A stretch of DNA of 64,000 bases from Clostridia bacterium (GTDB taxonomy: Bacteria > Bacillota > Clostridia > Christensenellales > Aristaeellaceae). A model generated the notes under the pieces. That model searched no databases, was not told the DNA's origin, and saw only the letters and a list, made by a program, of their open reading frames with translations. Each line of letters opens with the position of its first letter. Position 1 is the first letter of the stretch. This document shows, piece after piece, positions 17,922 through 25,786 of the stretch. Both the position numbers and the translations under genes were made by a program. Location: NCBI GenBank assembly GCA_017509255.1, contig JAFWQA010000037.1, positions 1 through 64,000 of the forward strand, in the 5' to 3' direction.

Positions 17922-19028
17922 ATGCGGAAAATGAAAACGACCCTGGTCATTCTGGCAGCCATGTTGCTTTGCGGGATCCTGCTTCTGAACGCCGCCGCGG
18001 CGGAGGCGACCGAAGGAAAGGATTATTCCGTCCGGATCCTGGAGAGAATACCCAACGACATCTCCAGGGAGGCCGCGCATGACAGCGCGTGGTACAGGGA
18101 GGACGCCGTCTATGCCCGTATGATGGCCCTGAAGTCCAGCTATCCGGAGGGCATGCCCTGGACAAACGACAATACCTACAGCCGCACCTATCTGTGGTAT
18201 GGCGGCAGCTGGGACGGGATGCGCATCACCTATACAGGAATGGGCTGTGTGGGCTTCGCCCTGATCATGAGCGACGCCGGCTTCGGCAGCGACATGCCCA
18301 TGTACCAGAAGTACGGCGTACCCTTTTCAGAGATCCGAGTCGGCGACATCCTGCGGATCAACAACGATACCCACAGCGTGATCGTGACGCAGGTGAACAG
18401 CAGCTCCGTGACGCTGGCCGAAGGGAACTACAACAGCTCCATCCACTGGGGCAGGACGATGTCCGCCTCGGAAGTGGAGGCAGCGAACTATGTGCTGACC
18501 CGGTGGCCGGGCGTGCCGCAGTTCACCAGCACCGTTTCCTATGACGCGAACGGAGGCACCGGCGCGCCGGAAGCCCAGACCGTCAGTACCGGCGACAGCC
18601 TGAAGCTCAGAACCGCAAAGCCGTCCAGAAAGGGCTGCTTCTTCCTGGGCTGGGCGGAGGACGCAGGTGCCGCGGCGGCCGTATATCAGCCTGGAGAGAC
18701 CGTCATCGTAGAGGAGGACATGACGCTCTATGCCGTGTGGGCAGTTCCGGACCTGGTGCTGCCGTCTTCCGTGACCGCCGTGACGGAGGAGTCCTTCAGG
18801 GGGGATGCCTTCCGCTTCGCGAAGCTGCCGGAGGGAGCAAAGTCCATCGGGAAGAACGCCTTTGCCAGCTGCACGAAGCTGAAGTATGTGTATATCCCGG
18901 CATCGGTGACGAGCATCGACAGCTCCGCCTTCAGCGGGGTCAGCGGTCTGACCGTGCTTGGCAAATCCGGTTCCGCGGCTGAGGATTTTGCGCTGGATCA
19001 GGGCTATACCTTCAAGGCGGTCCCCTGA
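17922..19028 (+). CDS. secreted CHAP-like amidase/peptidase with InlB and LRR repeats
   Basis: A 368-residue exported protein. After the signal peptide (to about 27) comes a cysteine-peptidase-like domain resembling CHAP/NlpC amidases: Cys109 in GMGCVGFAL, His151 in DTHSVIV, and Asn169 in EGNYNSS make a plausible triad. Residues 197-270 are an InlB B-repeat (VSYDANGGTG...FLGWAED...LYAVWA), and 273-365 are leucine-rich repeats of the LRR_5 type (SIGKNAFASCTKLKYVYIP). Such proteins act on peptidoglycan or bind surfaces; the activity here is inferred. GGGGGAG precedes ATG 17922 by nine bases. It is monocistronic; rubredoxin follows with its own promoter. Confidence 0.8.
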   Translation: MRKMKTTLVILAAMLLCGILLLNAAAAEATEGKDYSVRILERIPNDISREAAHDSAWYREDAVYARMMALKSSYPEGMPWTNDNTYSRTYLWYGGSWDGMRITYTGMGCVGFALIMSDAGFGSDMPMYQKYGVPFSEIRVGDILRINNDTHSVIVTQVNSSSVTLAEGNYNSSIHWGRTMSASEVEAANYVLTRWPGVPQFTSTVSYDANGGTGAPEAQTVSTGDSLKLRTAKPSRKGCFFLGWAEDAGAAAAVYQPGETVIVEEDMTLYAVWAVPDLVLPSSVTAVTEESFRGDAFRFAKLPEGAKSIGKNAFASCTKLKYVYIPASVTSIDSSAFSGVSGLTVLGKSGSAAEDFALDQGYTFKAVP

Positions 19029-19035
19029 GTTGTCC

Positions 19036-19064
19036 TTGACAGCGGCAGGCGCTGCCGCTATCAT
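19036..19064 (+). promoter_or_regulatory. promoter of rubredoxin with palindromic spacer
   Basis: TTGACA (19036-19041), 17-base spacer, TATCAT (19059-19064). The spacer is almost wholly a perfect inverted repeat, AGCGGCAG (19041-19048) and CTGCCGCT (19052-19059), well placed to be an operator. Confidence 0.75.
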
Positions 19065-19112
19065 GAAATAAAGGGTCTGACAAATTCACAAAAAAGAAAG
19101 GAGAATCCTGTT

Positions 19113-19268
19113 ATGAAGTACGAGTGCCCCTGCGGCTACGTCTATGATCCCGAGGTGGGCGATCCCGAGGGCGGCATCGCGCCCGGCACCGCGTTTGAGG
19201 ATATCCCGGAGGATTGGGTATGCCCCATCTGCGGACTCGGCAAGGACGCGTTTACGCCGGCGGAGTAA
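19113..19268 (+). CDS. rubredoxin with CxC first knuckle
   Basis: A 51-residue rubredoxin, a single-iron electron carrier of the anaerobe cytoplasm that can feed rubrerythrin and related oxygen-detoxifying enzymes. The family signature is unmistakable: [24 protein letters not shown], and [12 protein letters not shown] with Cys37 and Cys40. The first metal knuckle is odd: CPCGY (Cys5, Cys7) has one residue between the cysteines where rubredoxins normally have two (CxxCGY). The start is an ATG after AAAGGAG. It has its own promoter and terminator. Its natural partner here may be the reverse rubrerythrin at 6.9 kb. Confidence 0.93.
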   Translation: MKYECPCGYVYDPEVGDPEGGIAPGTAFEDIPEDWVCPICGLGKDAFTPAE

Positions 19269-19288
19269 GGGGTTATCGGACACACAGG

Positions 19289-19322
19289 CAGGTCGGTCTC
19301 AAGAGGACCGGCCTGTTTTTTT
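19289..19322 (+). terminator. terminator of rubredoxin
   Basis: Ten-bp stem with one G-T pair (19289-19298 with 19306-19315), then T7. Confidence 0.88.
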
Positions 19323-19349
19323 GAGGAGATCCGTCCTTCTGTTTTTTGC

Positions 19350-19378
19350 TTGAATTTTGCGGGCGGGAAAGGTAAAAT
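19350..19378 (+). promoter_or_regulatory. promoter of the ABC sugar-importer operon
   Basis: TTGAAT (19350-19355), 17-base spacer, TAAAAT (19373-19378), about 80 bases ahead of the first gene. Confidence 0.7.
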
Positions 19379-19456
19379 AAATCAGTGATAATATCCCGGC
19401 TGAAGATAAAAGAAAAAAGCTTTTCAAGCGATTTGGAGAAAAAGGGGAGATCCGCT

Positions 19457-20545
19457 ATGAAGGTGGTCCTGGAGAACCTGACAAAACGCTTTGCGTCCCG
19501 CACGGAAAAAGGCAAGGACGTGATCGCGGTCAACAACTTCAACATCGAGATCCCGGACGGGCAGCTGATCGGCCTGCTGGGTCCCAGCGGCTGCGGCAAG
19601 TCCACCGCGCTGAACCTGATCAGCGGGCTGGAGGTGCCGTCGGAGGGCAGGATCTTCTTTGAGGATAAGGACGTGACGAAGCTGCCTCCGGAGGAGCGCG
19701 GCGTCGGCCTTGTCTTCCAGAACTATGCCCTGTATCCGCACCTGACCGTGGAGCAGAACATCATCTTCCCGCTGCAGAACCTGAAGGGCAGCCAGAAGAT
19801 GAGCAAGGAAGCCATGCACGCCAAGGCGCTCGAGGTGGCGAAGCTGGTGCAGATCGACGCCCTGATGGAGCGCAAGCCCCGGGAGCTTTCCGGCGGTCAG
19901 CAGCAGCGCGTGGCCATTGCCCGCGCGCTGGTCAAGATCCCGAACGTGCTGCTGCTGGACGAGCCGCTGAGCAACCTGGACGCCCGGCTGAGGCTGCAGA
20001 CCCGCGAGGAGCTGCGCCGCATCCAGCGGGAGACCGGCGTGACCACCATCTTCGTCACGCACGATCAGGAGGAGGCCATGAGCATCAGCGACCTGATCAT
20101 CGTGATGAAGTCCGGCGTGATCAACCAGGTCGGCAAGCCGCAGGACGTGTATGACGAGCCGGTGAACCTGTTTGTAGCCCAGTTCCTGGGCACGCCCGCG
20201 ATCAACACCCTGGAGGGCGAGATCCGGGACGGGAAGCTGTACATCGGCGACGAAGCCGTGCTGGACCTGCCCGGGAAGGAGGACCGCGCCGTGTACGTCG
20301 GCATCCGGCCCGAGGGCTTCGTGCTGGATCCGGACGGGCCCTTCACCTGCGCGCTGGACCGCGTGGAGGTCATGGGCCGCGACGTGAGCGTGGTTTTCAC
20401 CCATGAGAAGATGCAGGCCGGGCGGAACATGCGCGCCATCATCCCGGCGGAGAGCGCCGCGGGCGTATCCGGCGGGACCGTGCGCTTCACCCTGAAGCCG
20501 AACAAGGTGTTCGTTTTTGACAAAGAGAGCGAGGAGAGGGTATGA
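19457..20545 (+). CDS. sugar ABC transporter ATPase, MsmX/UgpC type
   Basis: The 362-residue ATPase of a carbohydrate ABC importer (CUT1 class). It has the Walker A motif GPSGCGKST, Q-loop FQNYALYPHL, signature LSGGQQQR, Walker B LLLDEPLSNLDAR, switch VTHDQEEA, and a C-terminal TOBE-like regulatory domain from about 245 (YVGIRPEGF). The start is ATG 19457, behind AGGGGAGA; a longer GTG start at 19385 has no ribosome site. The stop overlaps the permease start (ATGA), and all four importer genes are coupled or nearly so. In many Firmicutes this ATPase is encoded away from the importers and shared; here it leads the operon. Confidence 0.93.
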   Translation: MKVVLENLTKRFASRTEKGKDVIAVNNFNIEIPDGQLIGLLGPSGCGKSTALNLISGLEVPSEGRIFFEDKDVTKLPPEERGVGLVFQNYALYPHLTVEQNIIFPLQNLKGSQKMSKEAMHAKALEVAKLVQIDALMERKPRELSGGQQQRVAIARALVKIPNVLLLDEPLSNLDARLRLQTREELRRIQRETGVTTIFVTHDQEEAMSISDLIIVMKSGVINQVGKPQDVYDEPVNLFVAQFLGTPAINTLEGEIRDGKLYIGDEAVLDLPGKEDRAVYVGIRPEGFVLDPDGPFTCALDRVEVMGRDVSVVFTHEKMQAGRNMRAIIPAESAAGVSGGTVRFTLKPNKVFVFDKESEERV

Positions 20546-21432
20546 AAAACAACCTGAAGGCCTGGCTCTATCTGCTGCCGGCCATCCTTTTCCTGGCGGT
20601 GTTCATGGTGTATCCGCTGATCGACGTGTGCGTGTACTCCGTGGAGGAAAACTACAACTTCGCCAGTCAGCAGGCGACGGGCATCGGCATCGACAACTTC
20701 CGCCATGTGCTGAGCGACCCGTACTTCGTGCAGGCGCTGAAGAATACGTTTCTGATCGTGATCATCACCGTGCCGCTGAGCACGGGCTTCTCCCTGCTGA
20801 TCAGCCTGGGGCTGAGCTCGGTCAAAAAGCTGCAGAACACCTTCCAGACGATCTATTTCCTGCCCTATGTGACCAACACGCTGGCCGTGGGCCTGGTGTT
20901 CATGATCCTTTTCAAAAAGACGGAATATACGGACGGCATGGTGAACCTGCTGATCAGCTGGTTCGGCGGCACGGGCGTGGACTTCATCGAGGGCCCCTAC
21001 TGGGCCAAGATGTTCGTGATGTGCTTCTATACCATCTGGGTGGTCATGCCCTTCAAGATCCTGATCCTGACCAGCGCGCTGGCCAGCGTGAACCAGGACT
21101 ACTACAAGGCGGCGAAGGTGGACGGCGCGTCCTCCTTCCGGATCTTTACGAAGATCACCCTGCCCATGATCAGCCCCACGGTCTTCTATCTGATCATCAC
21201 GGGCTTTATCGGGGCCTTCAAGGCCTACAGCGATGAGGTGGCGCTCTTCGGCACGAACCTGAACGCCGCCGGCATGAACACGATCGTAGGCTATGTCTAC
21301 GACATGCTGTACGGGAACAGCGGCGGATATCCGAGCTACGCGGCGGCGGCTGCCCTGATCCTGTTCGGCATCGTGTTCACGATCACCTACATCAACCTGA
21401 CCGTCAGCAAAAAGACGGTCCAGTACGTATGA
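20542..21432 (+). CDS. sugar ABC transporter permease, MalF/UgpA type
   Basis: A 296-residue inner-membrane permease of the CUT1 sugar importer class, with six predicted helices. The cytoplasmic EAA loop that docks to the ATPase is visible as YYKAAKVDGASSFRIFTKIT. It overlaps the ATPase stop by four bases (ATGA) and is followed 19 bases later by its partner permease, with which it should form the heterodimeric channel. The sugar cannot be read from the sequence; xylo- or other oligosaccharides fit the genomic context. Confidence 0.92.
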   Translation: MKNNLKAWLYLLPAILFLAVFMVYPLIDVCVYSVEENYNFASQQATGIGIDNFRHVLSDPYFVQALKNTFLIVIITVPLSTGFSLLISLGLSSVKKLQNTFQTIYFLPYVTNTLAVGLVFMILFKKTEYTDGMVNLLISWFGGTGVDFIEGPYWAKMFVMCFYTIWVVMPFKILILTSALASVNQDYYKAAKVDGASSFRIFTKITLPMISPTVFYLIITGFIGAFKAYSDEVALFGTNLNAAGMNTIVGYVYDMLYGNSGGYPSYAAAAALILFGIVFTITYINLTVSKKTVQYV

Positions 21433-21451
21433 CGCGGCGAGGTGCAGTGAA

Positions 21452-22297
21452 ATGAATGTGCAGAAGAAAAACAGCCGCGTGAGCAAGGCCCTGATCTATT
21501 TCCTGCTGACTGTGTGGGCCTTCATCGTCCTCTTCCCCTTCTACTGGATGGTGCTGACGAGCCTCAAGAGCTTCGGCGCCTACAACTCCGAGACCGTACC
21601 GCGGTTTTTCATCACGGACCCGACGGTGCAGAACTACGCGGACGCCTTTACCGCGGTGCCGCTGGGCCGGTATTTCCTGAACACGGTGATCTTCACCGTG
21701 GCGACGACGGGCCTGATGATGCTGGTGATCGTGCCGGCGGCCTTCGCCTTCGCCCGGCTGGAGTTCAAGGGCCGGAACGCGGTGTTCGCCCTGTTCCTGA
21801 GCCTGATGATGATCCCGACCGAGCTGGTGATCATCACCAACTACGTGACCATCGTCAACTGGCATATGCGCAACACCTATCTGGGCCTGATCCTGCCTTC
21901 GGTGACCAGCGTGTTCTACATTTACCTGCTCAAGGAGAACTTCGAGTCCATCCCGGATGAGCTGTACAAGGCGGCCAAGGTGGACGGGACCAGCGATCTC
22001 AAGTACCTGCTGAAGGTGATGATCCCCATTGCCCAGCCGACCATCGTGACGATCGTGATCCTGAAGGTCATCGAATGCTGGAACAGCTATGTGTGGCCGA
22101 GGCTGATCACCTATGACAAGAACTACTTCCTGGTGTCCAACGGCATCCAGGAGATCCGGCAGAACGGCTTCGGCCGGGAGAACACCCCCGCCATGATGGC
22201 GGCCGTGGTGGTCATCAGCGTGCCGCTGATCGTGCTCTTCCTGATCTTCCGCAAAAAGATCATGGCGGGCGTGTCGAGAGGAGGGACCAAGGGATGA
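21452..22297 (+). CDS. sugar ABC transporter permease, MalG/UgpE type
   Basis: The second, 281-residue permease of the same importer. It has six predicted helices, the typical N-terminal LFPFYWMVLTSLKS, and the EAA loop LYKAAKVDGTSDLKYLLKVM. The gene start is ATG 21452 after GCGAGGTG. Its stop overlaps the binding-protein start by four bases (ATGA), so translation is coupled. Substrate unknown. Confidence 0.92.
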   Translation: MNVQKKNSRVSKALIYFLLTVWAFIVLFPFYWMVLTSLKSFGAYNSETVPRFFITDPTVQNYADAFTAVPLGRYFLNTVIFTVATTGLMMLVIVPAAFAFARLEFKGRNAVFALFLSLMMIPTELVIITNYVTIVNWHMRNTYLGLILPSVTSVFYIYLLKENFESIPDELYKAAKVDGTSDLKYLLKVMIPIAQPTIVTIVILKVIECWNSYVWPRLITYDKNYFLVSNGIQEIRQNGFGRENTPAMMAAVVVISVPLIVLFLIFRKKIMAGVSRGGTKG

Positions 22298-23931
22298 GCA
22301 GAAAGACGGCCGCGCTTTTCCTGCTTCTGTGCCTCTGCCTGCCGCTGCTGGCCGGCTGCCACGGGCAGGTGGACCGCGAGGGCTTTGCCATACCGGAGAC
22401 CTTTGACGAGAGCACGCCCGTGGAGATCACCTTCTGGGCCAAGAACGACACCAACAAGGTGCAGACGGCGATCTACCGGAAGGCCATCGACGATTTCCAG
22501 AGCCTGTATCCCAATATCACCGTGACCGTGCGCATGTACACGGACTACAACAGCATCTACAACGACGTGATCACCAATATCTCCACCAACACGACGCCGA
22601 ACGTGTGCATCACCTATCCGGACCACATCGCCACCTATCTGACCGGCGAGAACGTGGTGGTGCCGCTGGATGAGCTGATGGCCGACCCCTTCTACGGGCT
22701 GGGCGGCAGCCTGGTGAAGTTTGAGTCCCCGAAGGCGGAGGAGATCGTGCCGCAGTTCCTCGGCGAGGGCGTGATCGGGGAGCACCAGTACGCGCTGCCC
22801 TTCATGCGCTCCACCGAGGCGCTGTACATCAACAGGGATTATGTGGAGAAGATGGGGTATGAGGTGCCGGACGTCCTCACCTGGGACTTCATCTGGGACC
22901 TGTCCGAAAAGGCCATGGAAAAGGACGCGGACGGGAACTTTGTCCTGAACGGGCAGAAGACGATGATCCCCTTTATCTACAAGAGCACGGACAACATGAT
23001 GATCTCCCAGCTGAAGCAGCTGGACGCCCCGTACTCCAAACCCAACGGCGAGGTCCTGATCTTCAGCGATACCACGAAGGCCCTGCTGGAGGAAGTCTAT
23101 ACCCACGCGAGGAGCCGCGCCTTCTCCACCTTCGCCATCAGCAGCTATCCCGGCAACTTCTTCAACGCCGGGCAGTGCATCTTCGCCATCGACTCCACGG
23201 CCGGCGCCACCTGGCTGGGCACGGATGCCCCGCTGACGGATATCCCGGAGGAATCCCTGCGGCGCTTTGAGACAGTGGTGCGGCCCATCCCGCAGTTCGA
23301 CCCGGCGAACCCGAAGATGATCAGCCAGGGCCCCAGCGTATGCGTCTTCTCCAAGGAGAACACGCAGGAGGTGCTGGCCGCCTGGCTCTTTGCCCAGTAC
23401 CTGCTGACAGACGAGGTGCAGATGGCCTATTCCCAGACGGAGGGCTACGTGCCCGTCACGCTACGGGCGCAGCAGAACCCGGCCTATCAGGATTACCTTT
23501 CCCGCCGGGGTGAGGACAACAACGAGCATTACTACGTCAAGATCGACGTCAGCAGGCTGCTGTTGGACAACGCGGCCAATACCTTTGTGACCCCCGTGTT
23601 CAACGGCAGCGCCTCCCTGCGGCAGGCGGCGGGCCAGCTGATCGAGGAGGCGGCCAAGGCCGCGCGGCGCAAGAAGGAGATGAACGACGAGTTCATCACC
23701 AAGCTGTACGCGGACATGAGGAGTCTGTACCGGCTGGACCAGATCGCCGTGCAGAAGGAGGAAGTGCCCGGGGAGGAAGCGGCGCAGGCCGCGGAACCCG
23801 CGGCGGCCGGGCTGCCGGCGGAGTCGAAAGGCCTGCTGATCCTTCTGGCCGCGGTGTGGCTCCTGATCGGGGTCCTGAGAGGGAAGGAAGCCCTGAAAAA
23901 AAGACGCAAAAACGCTGAAAAAATCAAATAA
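22294..23931 (+). CDS. sugar-binding lipoprotein with extra C-terminal membrane helix
   Basis: A 545-residue extracellular solute-binding protein (family 1) of the importer encoded just upstream. The N-terminus is a lipoprotein signal (PLLAGC, lipidated Cys22); the mature domain starts VEITFWAKNDTNK and contains the usual hinge segments. Unusually, after an Ala/Glu-rich linker (about 488-510) there is a second hydrophobic helix, GLLILLAAVWLLIGVL (about 513-529), followed by a strongly basic tail, so the protein could be tethered at both ends. The length exceeds the normal ~430 by this addition. The coding order ATPase-permease-permease-binding protein is also less common. Confidence 0.88.
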   Translation: MSRKTAALFLLLCLCLPLLAGCHGQVDREGFAIPETFDESTPVEITFWAKNDTNKVQTAIYRKAIDDFQSLYPNITVTVRMYTDYNSIYNDVITNISTNTTPNVCITYPDHIATYLTGENVVVPLDELMADPFYGLGGSLVKFESPKAEEIVPQFLGEGVIGEHQYALPFMRSTEALYINRDYVEKMGYEVPDVLTWDFIWDLSEKAMEKDADGNFVLNGQKTMIPFIYKSTDNMMISQLKQLDAPYSKPNGEVLIFSDTTKALLEEVYTHARSRAFSTFAISSYPGNFFNAGQCIFAIDSTAGATWLGTDAPLTDIPEESLRRFETVVRPIPQFDPANPKMISQGPSVCVFSKENTQEVLAAWLFAQYLLTDEVQMAYSQTEGYVPVTLRAQQNPAYQDYLSRRGEDNNEHYYVKIDVSRLLLDNAANTFVTPVFNGSASLRQAAGQLIEEAAKAARRKKEMNDEFITKLYADMRSLYRLDQIAVQKEEVPGEEAAQAAEPAAAGLPAESKGLLILLAAVWLLIGVLRGKEALKKRRKNAEKIK

Positions 23932-23935
23932 AGAA

Positions 23936-23964
23936 TTGAAATAACAGGGTGAAAGATGTAAAAT
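23936..23964 (+). promoter_or_regulatory. promoter of the coiled-coil protein gene
   Basis: TTGAAA (23936-23941), 17-base spacer, TAAAAT (23959-23964), about 50 bases before the start; it separates this gene from the importer operon. Confidence 0.7.
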
Positions 23965-24014
23965 AAGGGCAACAAATACCCGAGAGGTATAAAATTGAAA
24001 GGAGACCACGATCT

Positions 24015-25676
24015 ATGAAGAAGGCACTTACTCCTATTCTGGCCATTCTGGCTGTAGCAGCCATTGTCTTCTGCTTTATCCTGAACGGGCAGAAGGGCGA
24101 CCTGCAGAAGAAGATCGACACCCTGCAGAGTGACGCCAGCGCCCTGTTCACGCAGGAAGACGTCGATACCAAGATCACCGCTGCCGTGGACGCCGCAAAG
24201 GCTGAAGCTTCCACCGCTCTGGAAGAAGCTGTCACCAAGGCCAAGGAAGGCCTGTTCGACCAGGCTGCCGTGGATGACGCCGTCGCCAAGGCCAAGGAAG
24301 GCCTGTTCGATCAGGCTGCCGTGGACGAAGCCGTCGCCAAGGCCAAGGAAGGCCTGTTCAGCGCGGATGACGTGACCGCGAAGATCACCGAGGCTGTTGA
24401 CGCCGCCAAGACCGAAGCTTCCACCGCTCTGGAAGATGCCGTCGCCAAGGCCAAGGAAGGCCTGTTTGACCAGGCTGCCGTGGACGAAGCCATCGCCAAG
24501 GCCAAGGAAGGCCTGTTCAGCGCGGATGACGTGACCGCGAAGGTCACCGAGGCTGTTGACGCCGCCAAGACCGAAGCCGCCACCGCCCTGGAAGACGCCG
24601 TCGCCAAGGCCAAGGAAGGCCTGTTCAGCGAAGAAGACGTGACCGCGAAGGTCACCGAGGCTGTTGACGCCGCCAAGACCGAAGCCGCCAAGGCCGCGGA
24701 TGAAGCCGCCAAGGCCGCCGAGGATGTCAAGGCCGGACTGGAAGGCAAGATCGCTGAGCTGGAAGGCAAGATCGCCGACCTGGAGAAAGCTGCCGCCGAA
24801 AAGGTAGAGGAAATCAAGGAAGCCGTTGAAGAAAAGGTCGAAGAAGTGACCGGCGCCGCCACCGAGGCCGTTGACAACGTGACCGAAGCTGTCGAAGAGA
24901 AGGCCGCTGAAGTGACCGAAGCCGCCGCTGAGACCGTGGCCGAAGTGGCTGAAGCTGTGGAAGCTCCCGCCGAGCCCGCCGCTGTGGAAGAGCCTGTCAA
25001 GGAGCCCGCCGCTGAGGAACCCGCTGCTGAGGAACCCGCCGCTGAAGAAGCCAAGGTTCTGACCTATGCGGAATTTGCCGCTGCCGAGCTGGACACCGAA
25101 GTCTGCATCGAAGCTTATGTGCAGGATCATCAGAGCTGGTGGAGCGACAAGATCACCGTTTACCTGCAGGATCAGGACGGCGCCTACTTTGCCTATGAGA
25201 TGGCCTGCTCCGAGGAAGACGCTGCCAAGCTGGTTCCCGGAACCAAGATCCGCGTCAAGGGCTATAAGAGCGCGTGGAGCGGTGAAGTTGAGATCATTGA
25301 CTGCTCCTTCGAGTTTGTGGAAGCCGAGCCATGGATCGCCGAAGCCAAGGACGTGACCGCCCTGTTCGGCACGGATGCCCTGATCGATGAGATGAACAAG
25401 CTCGTGACCATCAAGGACGCCGTCATCGTGGACTACAAGGACACCGGCGCCGCGTTCGCCAGTAAGAATCCCGACAAGAGGGACGACCTGTACTTCCAGG
25501 CTAAGATCGGCGAAGGAGTCTATGACTTCTGCGTGGAATCCTATCTGCGCGGCGGGGACACCGACGTGTACAAGACTGTTGAGGGCCTGCAGATCGGCGA
25601 CACCGTCGACATCGACGCGTATCTGTACTGGTACGAAGGACCCAACGCGCACGTCATCGGCGTGACCGTGAAGTAA
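24015..25676 (+). CDS. membrane-anchored Ala/Glu-rich coiled-coil protein with OB-like end
   Basis: A 553-residue protein with an uncleaved-type signal anchor (residues 6-24), then ~320 residues of low-complexity helix rich in Ala, Glu, Lys and Val, and a globular C-terminus. Residues 45-235 are built from repeats ending in AKAKEGLF: a short unit (DQAAVDEAVAKAKEGLF, 17 residues) and a long unit containing VTEAVDAAKTEA (36 residues). An Ala-Glu-Pro linker (about 315-345) leads to residues 348-553, whose pattern ('VCIEAYVQDHQ', 'LVPGTKIRVKGY', 'GEVEIIDCSF') looks like one or two OB folds. It is probably exported and extends a ligand-binding head away from the membrane. GAAAGGAG precedes the ATG. 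Function unknown. Confidence 0.78.
   Translation: MKKALTPILAILAVAAIVFCFILNGQKGDLQKKIDTLQSDASALFTQEDVDTKITAAVDAAKAEASTALEEAVTKAKEGLFDQAAVDDAVAKAKEGLFDQAAVDEAVAKAKEGLFSADDVTAKITEAVDAAKTEASTALEDAVAKAKEGLFDQAAVDEAIAKAKEGLFSADDVTAKVTEAVDAAKTEAATALEDAVAKAKEGLFSEEDVTAKVTEAVDAAKTEAAKAADEAAKAAEDVKAGLEGKIAELEGKIADLEKAAAEKVEEIKEAVEEKVEEVTGAATEAVDNVTEAVEEKAAEVTEAAAETVAEVAEAVEAPAEPAAVEEPVKEPAAEEPAAEEPAAEEAKVLTYAEFAAAELDTEVCIEAYVQDHQSWWSDKITVYLQDQDGAYFAYEMACSEEDAAKLVPGTKIRVKGYKSAWSGEVEIIDCSFEFVEAEPWIAEAKDVTALFGTDALIDEMNKLVTIKDAVIVDYKDTGAAFASKNPDKRDDLYFQAKIGEGVYDFCVESYLRGGDTDVYKTVEGLQIGDTVDIDAYLYWYEGPNAHVIGVTVK
24150..24700 (+). repeat. tandem coding repeats of 51 and 108 bases
   Basis: Direct repeats each closing with the codons for KAKEGLF; copies are nearly identical in DNA, so the array expands or contracts by recombination. 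Not a CRISPR array: the repeats are in frame, abutting and translated. Confidence 0.8.
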
Positions 25677-25693
25677 TATCCGACCGTACTCAC

Positions 25694-25720
25694 AGGCGGG
25701 AGCAGAGGCTCCCGCCTTTT
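25694..25720 (+). terminator. terminator of the coiled-coil gene
   Basis: Ten-bp stem (25694-25703 with 25708-25717), AGAG loop, then TTTT. Confidence 0.88.
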
Positions 25721-25724
25721 CTCG

Positions 25725-25753
25725 TTGTGAATCGGCAGGCACTGTGGTAAAAT
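25725..25753 (+). promoter_or_regulatory. promoter of the FRG-CotH operon
   Basis: TTGTGA (25725-25730), 17-base spacer, TAAAAT (25748-25753) with an extended TGG. The start codon is 34 bases downstream. Confidence 0.65.
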
Positions 25754-25786
25754 GATCGGAGAGAAAAACGCATCGGGGGATGAAGC

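Noticed and set aside
24150..24700. Possible CRISPR array
   Set aside because: The repeats are abutting, in frame and encode a continuous helix; no unique spacers.
23532..25742. 736-codon minus-strand frame with Gly/Leu/Phe repeats opposite the coiled-coil gene
   Set aside because: Antisense of the AKAKEGLF repeats; the plus strand has promoter, ribosome site and terminator.
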